The notes beneath the pieces were generated by a model that saw only the letters and a list, made by a program, of their open reading frames with translations, made no database searches and had not been told where the DNA came from. A stretch of 64,000 nt of DNA, taken from Pseudonocardia autotrophica. GTDB taxonomy: Bacteria > Actinomycetota > Actinomycetes > Mycobacteriales > Pseudonocardiaceae. The position numbers and the translations under genes were made by a program. The stretch covers positions 4,154,001-4,218,000 of the forward strand of contig NZ_AP018920.1 in assembly GCF_003945385.1 (NCBI RefSeq). Direction: 5' to 3'. Shown one piece after another: positions 41,655 through 50,616 of this stretch; the first letter of the stretch is position 1; each line of letters begins with the position of its first letter.

Positions 41655-43319
41655 ATGAGGATTCCCACCGTGAGCGACCGCTACTCCGCGGTCGAGGTGC
41701 AGGAGAACTACGACTCCGGTTGCTGGAGCACGGAGACCTTCGGCGCGCTGCTCGACCGCCAGGCAGGGCGTCGAGGCGAGGCGACATTCGTCACCGACGG
41801 CACGCAGTCGCTCACCTATCGCGAGCTCCGCGACCGCTCGGCACAGCTCGCCGTCGGGCTCCGTGACCGCGGCGTCTCGCCGGGTGACCGGGTCGCCGTC
41901 CAGCTGCCGAACTGGGCCGAGTTCGTGCTCGTCGCCGCGGCGCTGGCCCGGCTCGGCGCGATCATGGTGCCGATCATGCCGATCTATCGGCGCGACGAGG
42001 TCGGCTACGTGCTCGACGACGCCGAGGTGTCGGCGGTGGTCACCCCGGCCTCCTTCAAGGGCTTCGACCACCTGGCGATGTTCCGCGACCTGGCCCGAGA
42101 CCGGCCGTCGCTGCACACCCTGCTCGTCGTGCGTGCCGACGTGCAGCCGGCGGAGCCTGCGGTCACCCTCGACGCGGTCACCGCGGACGTCGACCCGGCG
42201 GAGGCGCTGGCCTCCCTCGGCACGCCGGTCACCGCGGACGACCCGTTCGTGATCGTGTACACCTCCGGAACGACCGCGCGGCCGAAGGGCTGCGTCCACA
42301 CCTTCAACACCTACGCCGCCGGTGCGCGGATGCTCAACGAGGCCTTCGCGGTGACCGCCTCGGACGTCGGGTTCAGCCCGTCGCCGATCACCCACACCAC
42401 CGGCCTGGTCACCGGTGTCCTCATGCCGCTGCTCGCGGGTGGGGCCACGCACGTGATGGCCGAGTGGGAACCCTGCCGGGGCCTCGAGGAGATCGCGCGG
42501 CACCGCTGTTCGCTCAGCGTCACTGCCACGACGTTCCTCCAGATGGCGCTGTCGGCCTTCGACCCCGCCGAGCACGACGCATCCAGCCTGCGGGTGTGGG
42601 TCTGCGCGGGGGCACCGATCCCCGGCTCGGTCGTCGAGCGCGCCCGCGCGCTCCTGCCCTCGGCGAAGATCCTCAGCCTCTACGGGCGCAGCGAGAACCT
42701 CACCACCACGGCCTGCACCGTCGATGACGATCCCGAACGGTCGCTCACCTCGGACGGCGCCTCCCTCCCGCACGCCGCCGTCCGCGTCGTCGACGAGACC
42801 GGGGCGGAGCTGCCCACCGGCGAGGAGGGCGACATCGCCTACCGGGGCCCCAACCACATGCTGGGGTACCTCGGTCTCCCGCGGGAGACCGCCGAGCTGT
42901 ACACACCGGACGGCTTCTCCCGCTCGGGCGATCTCGGCCGCAGCGACGCCGACGGCTACGTCCGGGTCACCGGCCGGACGAAGGACATCGTGATCCGCGG
43001 AGGCATGAACATCAGCGTCAGGGAGGTCGAGGACCTGCTGGCGGAGCATCCGGCCGTCGGCGCCGCGGCCGTGGTCGGCATGCCCGACGCGCGGCTGGGT
43101 GAGCGCGTCTGCTGCTACGTGGTCCCCGCCGACCCCGCCGATCCGCCGTCGCTCGAGTCGCTGCGGAGGTACCTGCACGAACGAGGCGTCGCGGTGCAGA
43201 AGACCCCGGAGCGTGTCGAGACCGTCACGGAGCTGCCGACGACGGCGACCGGAAAGATCCAGAAGCACCTGCTCCGCAAGGACATCGCCCGCAAGTTGGA
43301 GCAGGTCCCCGCCACCTGA
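41655..43319 (+). CDS. Acyl-CoA ligase, AliA (cyclohexanecarboxylate-CoA ligase)-like
   Basis: 554 residues of the ANL superfamily. VQLPNWAEFVLVAAALARLGAIMVPIMPIYRRDEVGYVL and FIVYTSGTTARPKGCVHTFNTY (P-loop) are features of the AliA/short-chain ligase branch; YGRSENLTTTACT, GYVRVTGRTKDIVIRGGMNISVREVEDLL and the Lys in PTTATGKIQKHLL complete the active site. It likely activates an alicyclic or branched acid made by the ADH/ALDH pair upstream. Its closest relative in the window is the ligase at 47406. The PPDK-like gene follows 41 bp downstream in the same operon. Confidence 0.83.
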   Translation: MRIPTVSDRYSAVEVQENYDSGCWSTETFGALLDRQAGRRGEATFVTDGTQSLTYRELRDRSAQLAVGLRDRGVSPGDRVAVQLPNWAEFVLVAAALARLGAIMVPIMPIYRRDEVGYVLDDAEVSAVVTPASFKGFDHLAMFRDLARDRPSLHTLLVVRADVQPAEPAVTLDAVTADVDPAEALASLGTPVTADDPFVIVYTSGTTARPKGCVHTFNTYAAGARMLNEAFAVTASDVGFSPSPITHTTGLVTGVLMPLLAGGATHVMAEWEPCRGLEEIARHRCSLSVTATTFLQMALSAFDPAEHDASSLRVWVCAGAPIPGSVVERARALLPSAKILSLYGRSENLTTTACTVDDDPERSLTSDGASLPHAAVRVVDETGAELPTGEEGDIAYRGPNHMLGYLGLPRETAELYTPDGFSRSGDLGRSDADGYVRVTGRTKDIVIRGGMNISVREVEDLLAEHPAVGAAAVVGMPDARLGERVCCYVVPADPADPPSLESLRRYLHERGVAVQKTPERVETVTELPTTATGKIQKHLLRKDIARKLEQVPAT

Positions 43320-43360
43320 CCCGGCCCGAGATTCCGCAGACCCGCAGAGGAACCGCAACG

Positions 43361-44965
43361 ATGCCCTCCCCCGCCGCCCCACCCCTGGCTGGAACCGTCT
43401 TCGCTTTCCACCACGATCACGGCGTTCCGGCCCGCACCCTCACCGAGCTGCTCGGCGGCAAGGGTGCCGGGCTCGCCGAGATGACCACCGCGCTGGGCCT
43501 GCCCGTCCCGCCCGGTTTCACCATCACCGTCGACACCTGCCGCCGGTATCTCGCCGACGGCTGGCCCGCCGACCTCGACGCGCTCGTCGAGGAGCACATC
43601 GCGAGGCTCGGCGAGTCCCTGGGCAGACGGTTCGGTGACCCCGCGGACCCACTGCTGCTGGCGGTCCGCAGCGGCGCCCCGCGCTCGATGCCGGGCATGC
43701 TCGACACCGTGCTCAACCTGGGCCTCAACGACCAGACCGTCGAAGGTCTCGCCAAGGCCGCAGGCGACGAGCGGTTCGCCTGGGACTGCTACCGGCGCTT
43801 CGTCCGCATGTACGCGACGACTGTGCTGAATGCCGAGGACCTCGGCGAGGAGGCACCCGCGGACGACGTCGCCGCACTCCGGGCGGAGATCGCGCGCGTG
43901 CACGGGGTCGTCGACATCCCGCAGGATCCGCGAGCACAGTTGCGCGGCGCCGTCGAAGCGGTGTTCCGCTCGTGCGGCAGCGAGCGGGCCGCGGCCTACC
44001 AGCGGCGCGAGCGGATCCCCGGGCCGCTGGCGACGGCGGTGAACGTCCAGGCGATGGTGTTCGGCAACCGCGGGGGCGAGTCCGGGACCGGGGTGGTGTT
44101 CACCCGCGACCCCGCGACCGGCCAGGCCCGCCGCTACGGCGACTACCTGCCACGAGCGCAGGGGGAGGACGTCGTGTCCGGTGTGGCCCGCACCCAGACC
44201 ATCGACACCCTGGGCACCGACCTTCCCCGGGTCTGGGCCGAGCTCGACGGCGTCCTGGATCGGCTCGAGCAGCACTACGCCGACATCTGCGACGTCGAGT
44301 TCACCGTCGAGGAAGGGCGCCTGTGGGTCCTGCAGACGCGGGTCGGCAAGCGCAGCGCGGTCGCGGCGGTGCGGGCCGCGGTGCAGATGGCCGAGGAGGC
44401 GGACAGCCCGCTGACCCGCGAGCAGGCGGTCGCCCGGGTCGACGCCGAGGTCCGCGAGACCGCGCGTCAGGCCGTCCTCGCGGCCGCCTGCGCACAGCAC
44501 CGGGGCGAGGCGATCGCGACCGGGCTCGGGGCCTCACCCGGTCGGGTGAGCGGCAAGGCGGTGTTCAGCGCGGACGAGGCCGCGGACTCCGGCGACGACG
44601 AGGACATCGTGCTCATCCGGCCCGAGACCAGCCCGGAGGACGTCCCCGGGATGGCCGTCTCGGTGGGTGTGGTGACCGGGACCGGCGGGCTCGTGAGCCA
44701 TGCGGCGGTCGTCGCCCGGGGCTGGGGGTTGCCCGCCGTCGTCGGTGTGGAGACGCTGCTCATCGACGGCTCCGGCGCCCGCACCGCGGACGGGAGGTAC
44801 ACGATCGCGCCCGGCGACCTGGTCAGCCTGGACGGCACGACCGGTGAGGTCTGGCTCGGTGGCGATCCGGCCGCAGCCGGCGGCACCGGTCTGGACGACG
44901 CGGCGGTGCTCGCCGAGCACCTGCCCGAGCTGGCGGTGCTCGAGTCCTGGACCTCCCGGACGTGA
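43361..44965 (+). CDS. PPDK-like phosphotransferase lacking the PEP/pyruvate domain
   Basis: 534 residues. The nucleotide-binding half of pyruvate phosphate dikinase is intact (LLGGKGAGLAEM at 30-41, RSGAPRSMPGMLDTVLNLGLN at 103-123, TRDPATG, DVEFTVEEGRLWVLQTR), and so is the swivelling phosphohistidine domain with H447 in TGGLVSHAAVVARGWGLPAVVGV. The C-terminal 330 or so residues that bind PEP/pyruvate in full PPDK (about 870 residues) are missing. Short homologues, such as M. tuberculosis Rv1127c as I recall it, are known without assigned function. It may make a phospho-His from ATP and pass it to a separate acceptor protein such as that at 52636. Coupled to MaoC genes. Confidence 0.85.
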   Translation: MPSPAAPPLAGTVFAFHHDHGVPARTLTELLGGKGAGLAEMTTALGLPVPPGFTITVDTCRRYLADGWPADLDALVEEHIARLGESLGRRFGDPADPLLLAVRSGAPRSMPGMLDTVLNLGLNDQTVEGLAKAAGDERFAWDCYRRFVRMYATTVLNAEDLGEEAPADDVAALRAEIARVHGVVDIPQDPRAQLRGAVEAVFRSCGSERAAAYQRRERIPGPLATAVNVQAMVFGNRGGESGTGVVFTRDPATGQARRYGDYLPRAQGEDVVSGVARTQTIDTLGTDLPRVWAELDGVLDRLEQHYADICDVEFTVEEGRLWVLQTRVGKRSAVAAVRAAVQMAEEADSPLTREQAVARVDAEVRETARQAVLAAACAQHRGEAIATGLGASPGRVSGKAVFSADEAADSGDDEDIVLIRPETSPEDVPGMAVSVGVVTGTGGLVSHAAVVARGWGLPAVVGVETLLIDGSGARTADGRYTIAPGDLVSLDGTTGEVWLGGDPAAAGGTGLDDAAVLAEHLPELAVLESWTSRT

Positions 44966-45423
44966 GCGGCGCAGACGTGATCCTGGGCATCGGGGACGTC
45001 GTCGACGAGGTCGCCTTCACCGTCGAGGAGGGGAAGATCCGCGAGTTCGCCCGGGCCACCGCGACCACCGACCCGATCCACACGGACGCCGGTGCGGCGC
45101 TGGCGGCCGGGTTCGCCGCGCAGCCCGCCACCCCGACGCACGTGGTCGTCAGCGGCCACCACCGGGACCAGCAGGCGATGGTGCAGCGGCTGGGGCTCGC
45201 CCTCGAGCGGGTGCTGGTGGGCGGGGTGCGGTGGCGCTACCACCGCCCCCTCATGGCGGGCGACCGCCTCCGCGGCGTCCGAAGGCTGGTCGGGGACGAG
45301 CAGGTCGGCGGCCGTCCCGGACGGTCGCCGATGCGCCGGTTGACCCTGCGGACGGCCTTCGTGGACGCAGACGGCGTGACGGCCGTGGAGTGGTGGGAGA
45401 CCGTGATGGAGCGTGGCCGGTGA
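44962..45423 (+). CDS. MaoC-like / FAS1-type dehydratase domain protein
   Basis: 153 residues from a GTG overlapping the PPDK-like stop. It is a single hotdog domain: VEEGKIREFARATATTDPIHTD, ATPTHVVVSG, HRPLMAGDRLRGVRRL. It resembles the N-terminal half of two-domain MaoC dehydratases, which usually is structural and lacks the catalytic Asp-x4-His. With the next gene it probably forms a heteromeric enoyl-CoA hydratase like ChsH1-ChsH2. Confidence 0.78.
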   Translation: MSGADVILGIGDVVDEVAFTVEEGKIREFARATATTDPIHTDAGAALAAGFAAQPATPTHVVVSGHHRDQQAMVQRLGLALERVLVGGVRWRYHRPLMAGDRLRGVRRLVGDEQVGGRPGRSPMRRLTLRTAFVDADGVTAVEWWETVMERGR

Positions 45424-45836
45424 CGACCCGAGGACCACGGCCACTCGCCGTGGGCGACGCCGTGCCGGAGCGCGAGCACGGCCCGGTGACCCAGACCGAC
45501 ATCGTGCGGTTCGCCGGGGCGGGCGGCGACTTCAACCCGCTGCATCACGACTCGACCTTCACCGAGAAGGCGGGCTTCGACACCGTGATCGCGATGGGCC
45601 AGATGCAGGCGGGCATGCTCGCGGGCTGGCTCACGGACTGGTGCGGGGTCGAGCACCTGCGCGAGCTGGACGTCCGTTTCCGTGCTCCGGTGCGGCTCGG
45701 CGCCGTCCTGCGGTTCACCGGTGAGGTCACCGCGCTGACCGAGCTCGACGGCGAGCCCGTCGCGGAGCTGGTCCTGCGCGCCGCGGTGGGCACCGACGAG
45801 GTCGTGCGGGGGACGGCCCTGGTCGCTCAGGCCTGA
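45420..45836 (+). CDS. MaoC-type enoyl-CoA hydratase
   Basis: 138 residues with the complete hydratase-2 motif: FAGAGGDFNPLHHDSTFTEKAGF contains the catalytic Asp and His, followed by IAMGQMQAGML and VRFRAPVRLGAVLRFTGEV. It should add water to a 2-enoyl-CoA, giving an (R)-3-hydroxyacyl-CoA or a branched product. The GTG start overlaps its partner's stop, and its own end overlaps the convergent ligase gene by 10 bp. Confidence 0.85.
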   Translation: MTTRGPRPLAVGDAVPEREHGPVTQTDIVRFAGAGGDFNPLHHDSTFTEKAGFDTVIAMGQMQAGMLAGWLTDWCGVEHLRELDVRFRAPVRLGAVLRFTGEVTALTELDGEPVAELVLRAAVGTDEVVRGTALVAQA

Positions 45837-47299
45837 CCGTCGAGCTGCGCGCGCAGGGCGCCGAGGAGGATCTTCCCGGCGTCACTGCGCGGGACCCGCT
45901 CCACCAGGGCGACCTGCCGCGGGCACTTGTGGTGTGCCAGCCGCGCCCGGCAGTAGTCGATCAGTTCCGCCGCCAGTCCGGGCGGGGGGTCACCGAGCGG
46001 CGCGACCACCGCGCGGACCTGCTCACCGAACTCGTCGTCGGCCGCGCCGTACACGGCGACGTCCGCCACGGCGGGGTGCAGCGCGAGCAGGTCCTCGACC
46101 TCACGCGGGTAGACGTTCACCCCGCCGGTGATGATCGTCTGCCCGAGCCTGCCGGTCAGGTACAGGTAACCGTCGACGTCGACGCGGCCGAGGTCACCTG
46201 CCGACCCCCAGCCCGCACTCGCCGCGGTGAGCCGCTCGGGCACCCGGGCGTCGGCCCGACCGAGCCACACCTGCCCCGTCTCCCCCACCGGCAGCGCCCT
46301 TCCCGCGGGGTCGGCGATGCACACGCCGCCGCCTTTCGGCCTGCCGACCGACCCAGGGTGGGCGAGCCACTCCTCGGGGCCGATCGACGTGCGGCCGTAG
46401 CCCTCGGAGGAGCCGTAGTACTCGTAGAGGATCGGGCCCCACCAGTCCATCATCGCCTGTTTGACCTCGGCCGGGCAGGGCGCGGCGCCGTGCACCGCCA
46501 CCCGGTGCGCGCCGTGGTCGTACCGGGCCCGGGTCTCCGCGGGGAGTCGCAGCATCCGGACGAACATCGTGGGCACCCACAGGCTGTGGGTGACGCCGTG
46601 CCGCTCCATCGCCGCCAGCGAGCCCTCGGCATCGAACCGGCTGGTCACCACGACCGTGCCACCGAGTTGGTGCACGGCCTGGAGGAAGGCCATCGGCGCC
46701 GAATGGTAGGCGGGACCGGGGCTGAACAGCACCGGCGGCGACTCGCCGGGGCCCGGGAGCACGCGAAGGTCGGTCATCATCGCCGCGTAGCGCAGCGGCA
46801 CGTCCTCGGGCGCCAGGCCGGGCGGTTCCTCCCGGAAGGGCTTCGGCCGCCCGGTCGTCCCCGAGCTGAAGAGCAGCCGCCCACCCATCGTCTCGGGGGC
46901 GCCCGCCGCGGTGCGCAGGGCGGCGGCGTAGTCGGGCCCGACGAGGAGCACCGGGCAGGTCGCCCCGGCCGCCCGCACGACGTCGGAACGGTGCGCGACC
47001 ACGGCGGCCGGTGCGGCGTCCTCCAGCATCGGGCGCAGCTCGTCGGCGCCGAGTCCCGGATGAACGGGTGCGACCACCAGGCCGCTGCGCCAGCAGGCCC
47101 ACACCACCTCCGCGAAGCGGATGTCGTTGCCCAACAGCACGAACACCGTGTCCGCCGGGCGCAGCCCGCGGTCGCGGAACCACGCGGCCAGCGCGGCGCT
47201 GCGCTCGTCCAGCTCGGCCCAGTCGAGTTGCTCTCCCGTGTCGGCGACCACGAACGCGGGACGCCGCGGCGCCGTCTCCGCATGGATTCGGGGGTACAC
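45827..47299 (-). CDS. Acyl-CoA synthetase (AMP-dependent), paralogue of 49052-50560
   Basis: ANL-family ligase of about 490 residues: RLLFSSGTTGRPKPFREEP (P-loop, with S for the usual T), YYGSSEGYGRTSIGPEEWLAHPGSVG, GDLGRVDVDGYLYLTGRLGQTIITGGVNVYPREVEDLL, and PRSDAGKILLGAL with the catalytic Lys. I prefer the GTG at 47299 over the ATG at 47314: the protein then starts VYPRIHA like its paralogue (MYPPVHA), and GGTGGG is a usable ribosome site; the ATG has none and touches the operator. The substrate acid is unknown. Confidence 0.82.
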   Translation of the reverse strand: MYPRIHAETAPRRPAFVVADTGEQLDWAELDERSAALAAWFRDRGLRPADTVFVLLGNDIRFAEVVWACWRSGLVVAPVHPGLGADELRPMLEDAAPAAVVAHRSDVVRAAGATCPVLLVGPDYAAALRTAAGAPETMGGRLLFSSGTTGRPKPFREEPPGLAPEDVPLRYAAMMTDLRVLPGPGESPPVLFSPGPAYHSAPMAFLQAVHQLGGTVVVTSRFDAEGSLAAMERHGVTHSLWVPTMFVRMLRLPAETRARYDHGAHRVAVHGAAPCPAEVKQAMMDWWGPILYEYYGSSEGYGRTSIGPEEWLAHPGSVGRPKGGGVCIADPAGRALPVGETGQVWLGRADARVPERLTAASAGWGSAGDLGRVDVDGYLYLTGRLGQTIITGGVNVYPREVEDLLALHPAVADVAVYGAADDEFGEQVRAVVAPLGDPPPGLAAELIDYCRARLAHHKCPRQVALVERVPRSDAGKILLGALRAQLDGQA

Positions 47300-47318
47300 G
47301 GACCCACCGTACATTTAT

Positions 47319-47358
47319 GGACTGACCATTGATAAGGGCGAACGACAGCGGCTAGGCT
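47319..47358. promoter_or_regulatory. Divergent promoter region with cluster operator
   Basis: GGACTGACC (47319-47327; GGTCAGTCC on the minus strand) lies between two divergent ligase genes. TAGGCT at 47353-47358 is a likely -10 box for the plus-strand ligase at 47406, placing the operator next to its -35. In the other direction an AT-rich stretch around 47311-47318 may serve as -10 for the ligase at 47299. Confidence 0.6.
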
Positions 47359-47405
47359 CGTGGCCCCCGTCACAGGCGGATGGTCGCGACGATGCGGAGG
47401 ACCCG

Positions 47406-49046
47406 ATGGTCACCCAGGAGCCCGCTCCCCTCTCGGTGCACGACCGGTACGACGACGAGTCCGTCCGCCGGTTCCACGAGCGCGGCTGGTGGCAGGGCGG
47501 TTCGGCGGGCGCGCTACTCGACCGTTGGGCCGACGCCACCCCCGACCGGCGTTTCGTGTCCGACGGCACCGTCGAGCTCACCTACGCCGAGGTGCGCGCC
47601 CGCTCGGGCGGCCTCGCCTCGGCACTGCTCCACGCCGGTGTCGATCCCGGCGACCGCGTCGCGATGCAGCTGCCGAACTGGGCCGAGTTCGTCGTGGGCT
47701 ACCTGGCGGTCGCCCGCCTCGGCGCCGTGCTCGTACCGATCATGACGGTCTATCGGCAGAGCGAGGTCGAGCACGTGCTGCGCGACTCCGGAGCGGTGGC
47801 CGCGATCACCACCGGCGAGTTCCGCGGGTTCGACCACGCCGAGATGTTCCGCACCCTCCGGAAGGAGATCCCGGCGCTCGGCACACTCGTCGTGGCCCGT
47901 GGGCCCGTGCAGGAGGACGAGCTGGCCTTCGACGAGGCTTGTGCGGGCGCGACCGCGGACCTCGGACCGCGTCCCGACCCGGATCTGCCCCATCTGATCG
48001 TCTACACGTCGGGGACCGAGTCGACCGCGAAGGGCTGCGTCCACACCTGGAACACGGCGGACTTCTCGGCTCGCGGCCTCGCCGTCGACGTCTTCGAGGC
48101 GCGCCCCGAGGACGTCGTGTTCATGCCGTCGCCGATCGCGCACGCGACGGGCCTGGTCGTCGGCATCCTGGTGCCGATGACGGTCGGCGCCGAGGTCCAC
48201 CTGCTCGACGTGTGGGAGCCGAACGAGGGACTCCGCCGGATCGAGCGCTACGGCTGCACGGTCAGCGCCACGGCGACACCGTTCGTGCGCATGGCCCTGG
48301 ACGCCCAGCGGGAGGCGCGGCGGGACCTGTCGTCGATGCGCTTTTGGCTGTGCGCCGGGGCACCGATCCCAGAAGCCCTGGCGGTCGAGTTCGACCAGGC
48401 CTTCGACGGTGGGGTGCTGATGCCGCTCTACGGTGCCACCGAGATCCTCGCGGGCACCTGCTGCCACCCCGGAGACCCCCTCGAACGGCGCGCCGGATCC
48501 GACGGCTCCGCCGCGCTCGACGGCATCGAGATCACGCTCGTCGGACCGGACGGCGAGGACGTCGCGACCGGAGCGGAGGGCGAGATCTGCTACTTCGGAC
48601 CCGGCGCCGTGCTCGGCTACTGGCGCGACCCGGTGCGGACCGCCGCCGCGATCGACTCCCGCGGGCGACACCACACCGGCGACCTCGGACGGCTCGACGA
48701 GCATGGCTACCTGCGGGTGAGCGGGCGACTCAAGGACATCATCATCCGTGGCGGGACCAACATCAGTGCCGCCGAGGTGGAAGGCCATGTCGGAGCCCAC
48801 CCCGCCGTCGCGCAGGTCGCGGTCGTGCCCTACCCGGACGTGCGTCTCGGCGAGAAGGCCTGCGCCGTCGTCGTCCCGGTGCCCGGGGAGCGCCCCACCC
48901 TCCACGGCCTCACGGGTTTCCTGCGTGGACGGGGGATCTCGATGCAGAAGCTGCCGGAGAAGCTGGTGCTGGTCGAGGCGCTGCCCATGACGGCCACCGG
49001 CAAGGTCCAGAAGTTCCGCCTCCGTGACCTCGCCCGGGAGAGCTGA
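47406..49046 (+). CDS. Acyl-CoA ligase, AliA-like (paralogue of 41655-43319)
   Basis: 546 residues. AMQLPNWAEFVVGYLAVARLGAVLVPIMTVYRQSEVEHVL, IVYTSGTESTAKGCVHTWNTADF (a P-loop with ES instead of TG), HTGDLGRLDEHGYLRVSGRLKDIIIRGGTNISAAEVEGHV and MTATGKVQKFRL mirror the ligase at 41655. It begins at the ATG at 47406 behind a GGAGG site. It should activate a related acid, perhaps a ring-opened or side-chain acid. It is monocistronic and convergent with the ligase at 49052. Confidence 0.85.
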   Translation: MVTQEPAPLSVHDRYDDESVRRFHERGWWQGGSAGALLDRWADATPDRRFVSDGTVELTYAEVRARSGGLASALLHAGVDPGDRVAMQLPNWAEFVVGYLAVARLGAVLVPIMTVYRQSEVEHVLRDSGAVAAITTGEFRGFDHAEMFRTLRKEIPALGTLVVARGPVQEDELAFDEACAGATADLGPRPDPDLPHLIVYTSGTESTAKGCVHTWNTADFSARGLAVDVFEARPEDVVFMPSPIAHATGLVVGILVPMTVGAEVHLLDVWEPNEGLRRIERYGCTVSATATPFVRMALDAQREARRDLSSMRFWLCAGAPIPEALAVEFDQAFDGGVLMPLYGATEILAGTCCHPGDPLERRAGSDGSAALDGIEITLVGPDGEDVATGAEGEICYFGPGAVLGYWRDPVRTAAAIDSRGRHHTGDLGRLDEHGYLRVSGRLKDIIIRGGTNISAAEVEGHVGAHPAVAQVAVVPYPDVRLGEKACAVVVPVPGERPTLHGLTGFLRGRGISMQKLPEKLVLVEALPMTATGKVQKFRLRDLARES

Positions 49047-49051
49047 GCGGA

Positions 49052-50560
49052 TCAGCGACTCGTGACGGCGTGGTAGCGCCCGCGCAGCTCCGCCATCAGG
49101 ATCTTGCCGGCGTCGCTGCGCGGGACCCGCTCGACGAAGTCGATCGAACGAGGGCACTTGAAGCTCGCCAGGTGATCCCGGCAGTAGGAGATCAGCGCGG
49201 CGGCCAGCTCCGGCGTCGGCTCGTAGCCCGCGGCCACCCCGACGACGCCCTTGACCTGCTCGCCGAACTCCTCCTCGGGCACTCCGATCACCGCGACGTC
49301 CGCGACCGCGGGGTGCAGGACGAGGACATCCTCGATCTCCCGTGGATAGATGTTGACCCCGCCGCTGATGATGGTCTGCCCCTTGCGGCCGGTCAGGTAG
49401 AGGTAGCCGTCGGCGTCCAGCCTGCCGAGGTCGCCGACCGCGCCCCAACCACGGGTCGAGGCGAGGTCGGCGGCGCCGTCCGCGCTGCGCACCGGCTCGT
49501 CGGCGTCCGGCTTGACGAACCACACCGTGCCGACCTCCCCGGTGGGCAGGTCGCGGCCCTCCTCGTCGGTCACGTGCAGCGCACCGCCGACCGACCGCCC
49601 GACCGAGCCGGGGTGGGCGAGCCATTCCTCGGCGGTGATCGCGGTGCGGCCGTAGCCCTCCGACGCGCCGTAGTACTCGTGAACGATCGGACCCCACCAG
49701 TCGATCAGCGCCTTCTTGACCTCCGGCGCGCACGGCGCGGCGCCGTGGACGGCGACCTGGTGGGAGCACAGGTCGTACCGCTCGCGGACCTCGTCGGGCA
49801 GCCGGAGGAGCCGGACGAACATCGTGGGCACCCACTGGCTGTGCGTGACGCGGTGGCGCTCGATCGCGGCCAGTGCGTCCTCGGCGTCGAACCGCTCCAT
49901 GAGCACGACGGTCCCGCCGAGCTGGTGCACCGACTGCAGGAAGCCCAGCGGGGCCGCGTGGTAGGCCGGGCCGGTCGACAGGTACACGCAGGCACCGGGC
50001 TCGAAGCCCAGGCTCTCCATCATCTGGCCCGACCGCACCGGCACCTCCTCGGGGTGCCTGCCCGCCGGCGGCACCTCGAACGGCTTCGGCCGCCCGGTGG
50101 TGCCGGAGCTGAACAGCAGCCGACCACCCATCGTCTCCGGGAGCTCCGAGTCGGCCTGCGTACCCGCCACCGCGGCGTCGTAGCTCTCACCGACGACCAG
50201 GTACCGGGGCCCGTCGCCCGCCGCGGCCCGCAGGGTCGGCGCGAGCTCGACCGAGGTGACGACCACGCGGGGCGCGGCGTCCTCCATCAGCGGTGCGAGC
50301 TCGCGTGCGGAGAGGTGCCAGTTCACCGCGCACAGCACCAGACCGGTACGCCAGCACGCCCAGGCGATCTCGCCCCACCGCAGGTCGTTGGGCAGGGCGA
50401 TGACGACCCGGTCGCCCTCGACCAGACCCGCACGGCGCAGCCAGGTGGCGAGCCGGGCACTGCGGTCGGCCAGCTCGGCGTAGGTCTGGGTGGCGCCGCT
50501 GCCCGCCAGGACCATCGCGGGACGGTCGGGAGCCGCGGCGGCGTGGACGGGGGGGTACAT
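49052..50560 (-). CDS. Acyl-CoA synthetase (AMP-dependent)
   Basis: 502 residues: MYPPVHAAAAPDRPAM start, RLLFSSGTTGRPKPFEVPP P-loop, EYYGASEGYGRTAITAEEWLAHPGSVGRSVGG, LTGRKGQTIISGGVNIYPREIEDVL, PRSDAGKILMAELRGR with the catalytic Lys. Over most of its length it parallels the ligase at 45827. It lies downstream of the phosphatase gene and is the last gene of the operon that starts with the phosphohistidine protein at 54411; 56 bp separate it from the phosphatase gene, and no cluster operator is seen there. Confidence 0.86.
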   Translation of the reverse strand: MYPPVHAAAAPDRPAMVLAGSGATQTYAELADRSARLATWLRRAGLVEGDRVVIALPNDLRWGEIAWACWRTGLVLCAVNWHLSARELAPLMEDAAPRVVVTSVELAPTLRAAAGDGPRYLVVGESYDAAVAGTQADSELPETMGGRLLFSSGTTGRPKPFEVPPAGRHPEEVPVRSGQMMESLGFEPGACVYLSTGPAYHAAPLGFLQSVHQLGGTVVLMERFDAEDALAAIERHRVTHSQWVPTMFVRLLRLPDEVRERYDLCSHQVAVHGAAPCAPEVKKALIDWWGPIVHEYYGASEGYGRTAITAEEWLAHPGSVGRSVGGALHVTDEEGRDLPTGEVGTVWFVKPDADEPVRSADGAADLASTRGWGAVGDLGRLDADGYLYLTGRKGQTIISGGVNIYPREIEDVLVLHPAVADVAVIGVPEEEFGEQVKGVVGVAAGYEPTPELAAALISYCRDHLASFKCPRSIDFVERVPRSDAGKILMAELRGRYHAVTSR

Positions 50561-50616
50561 GGTGGTCGCTCCTTCGGTCGTTCTCGGTCGTGCGGCCGGG
50601 CCGTGGGTCGGGACGG

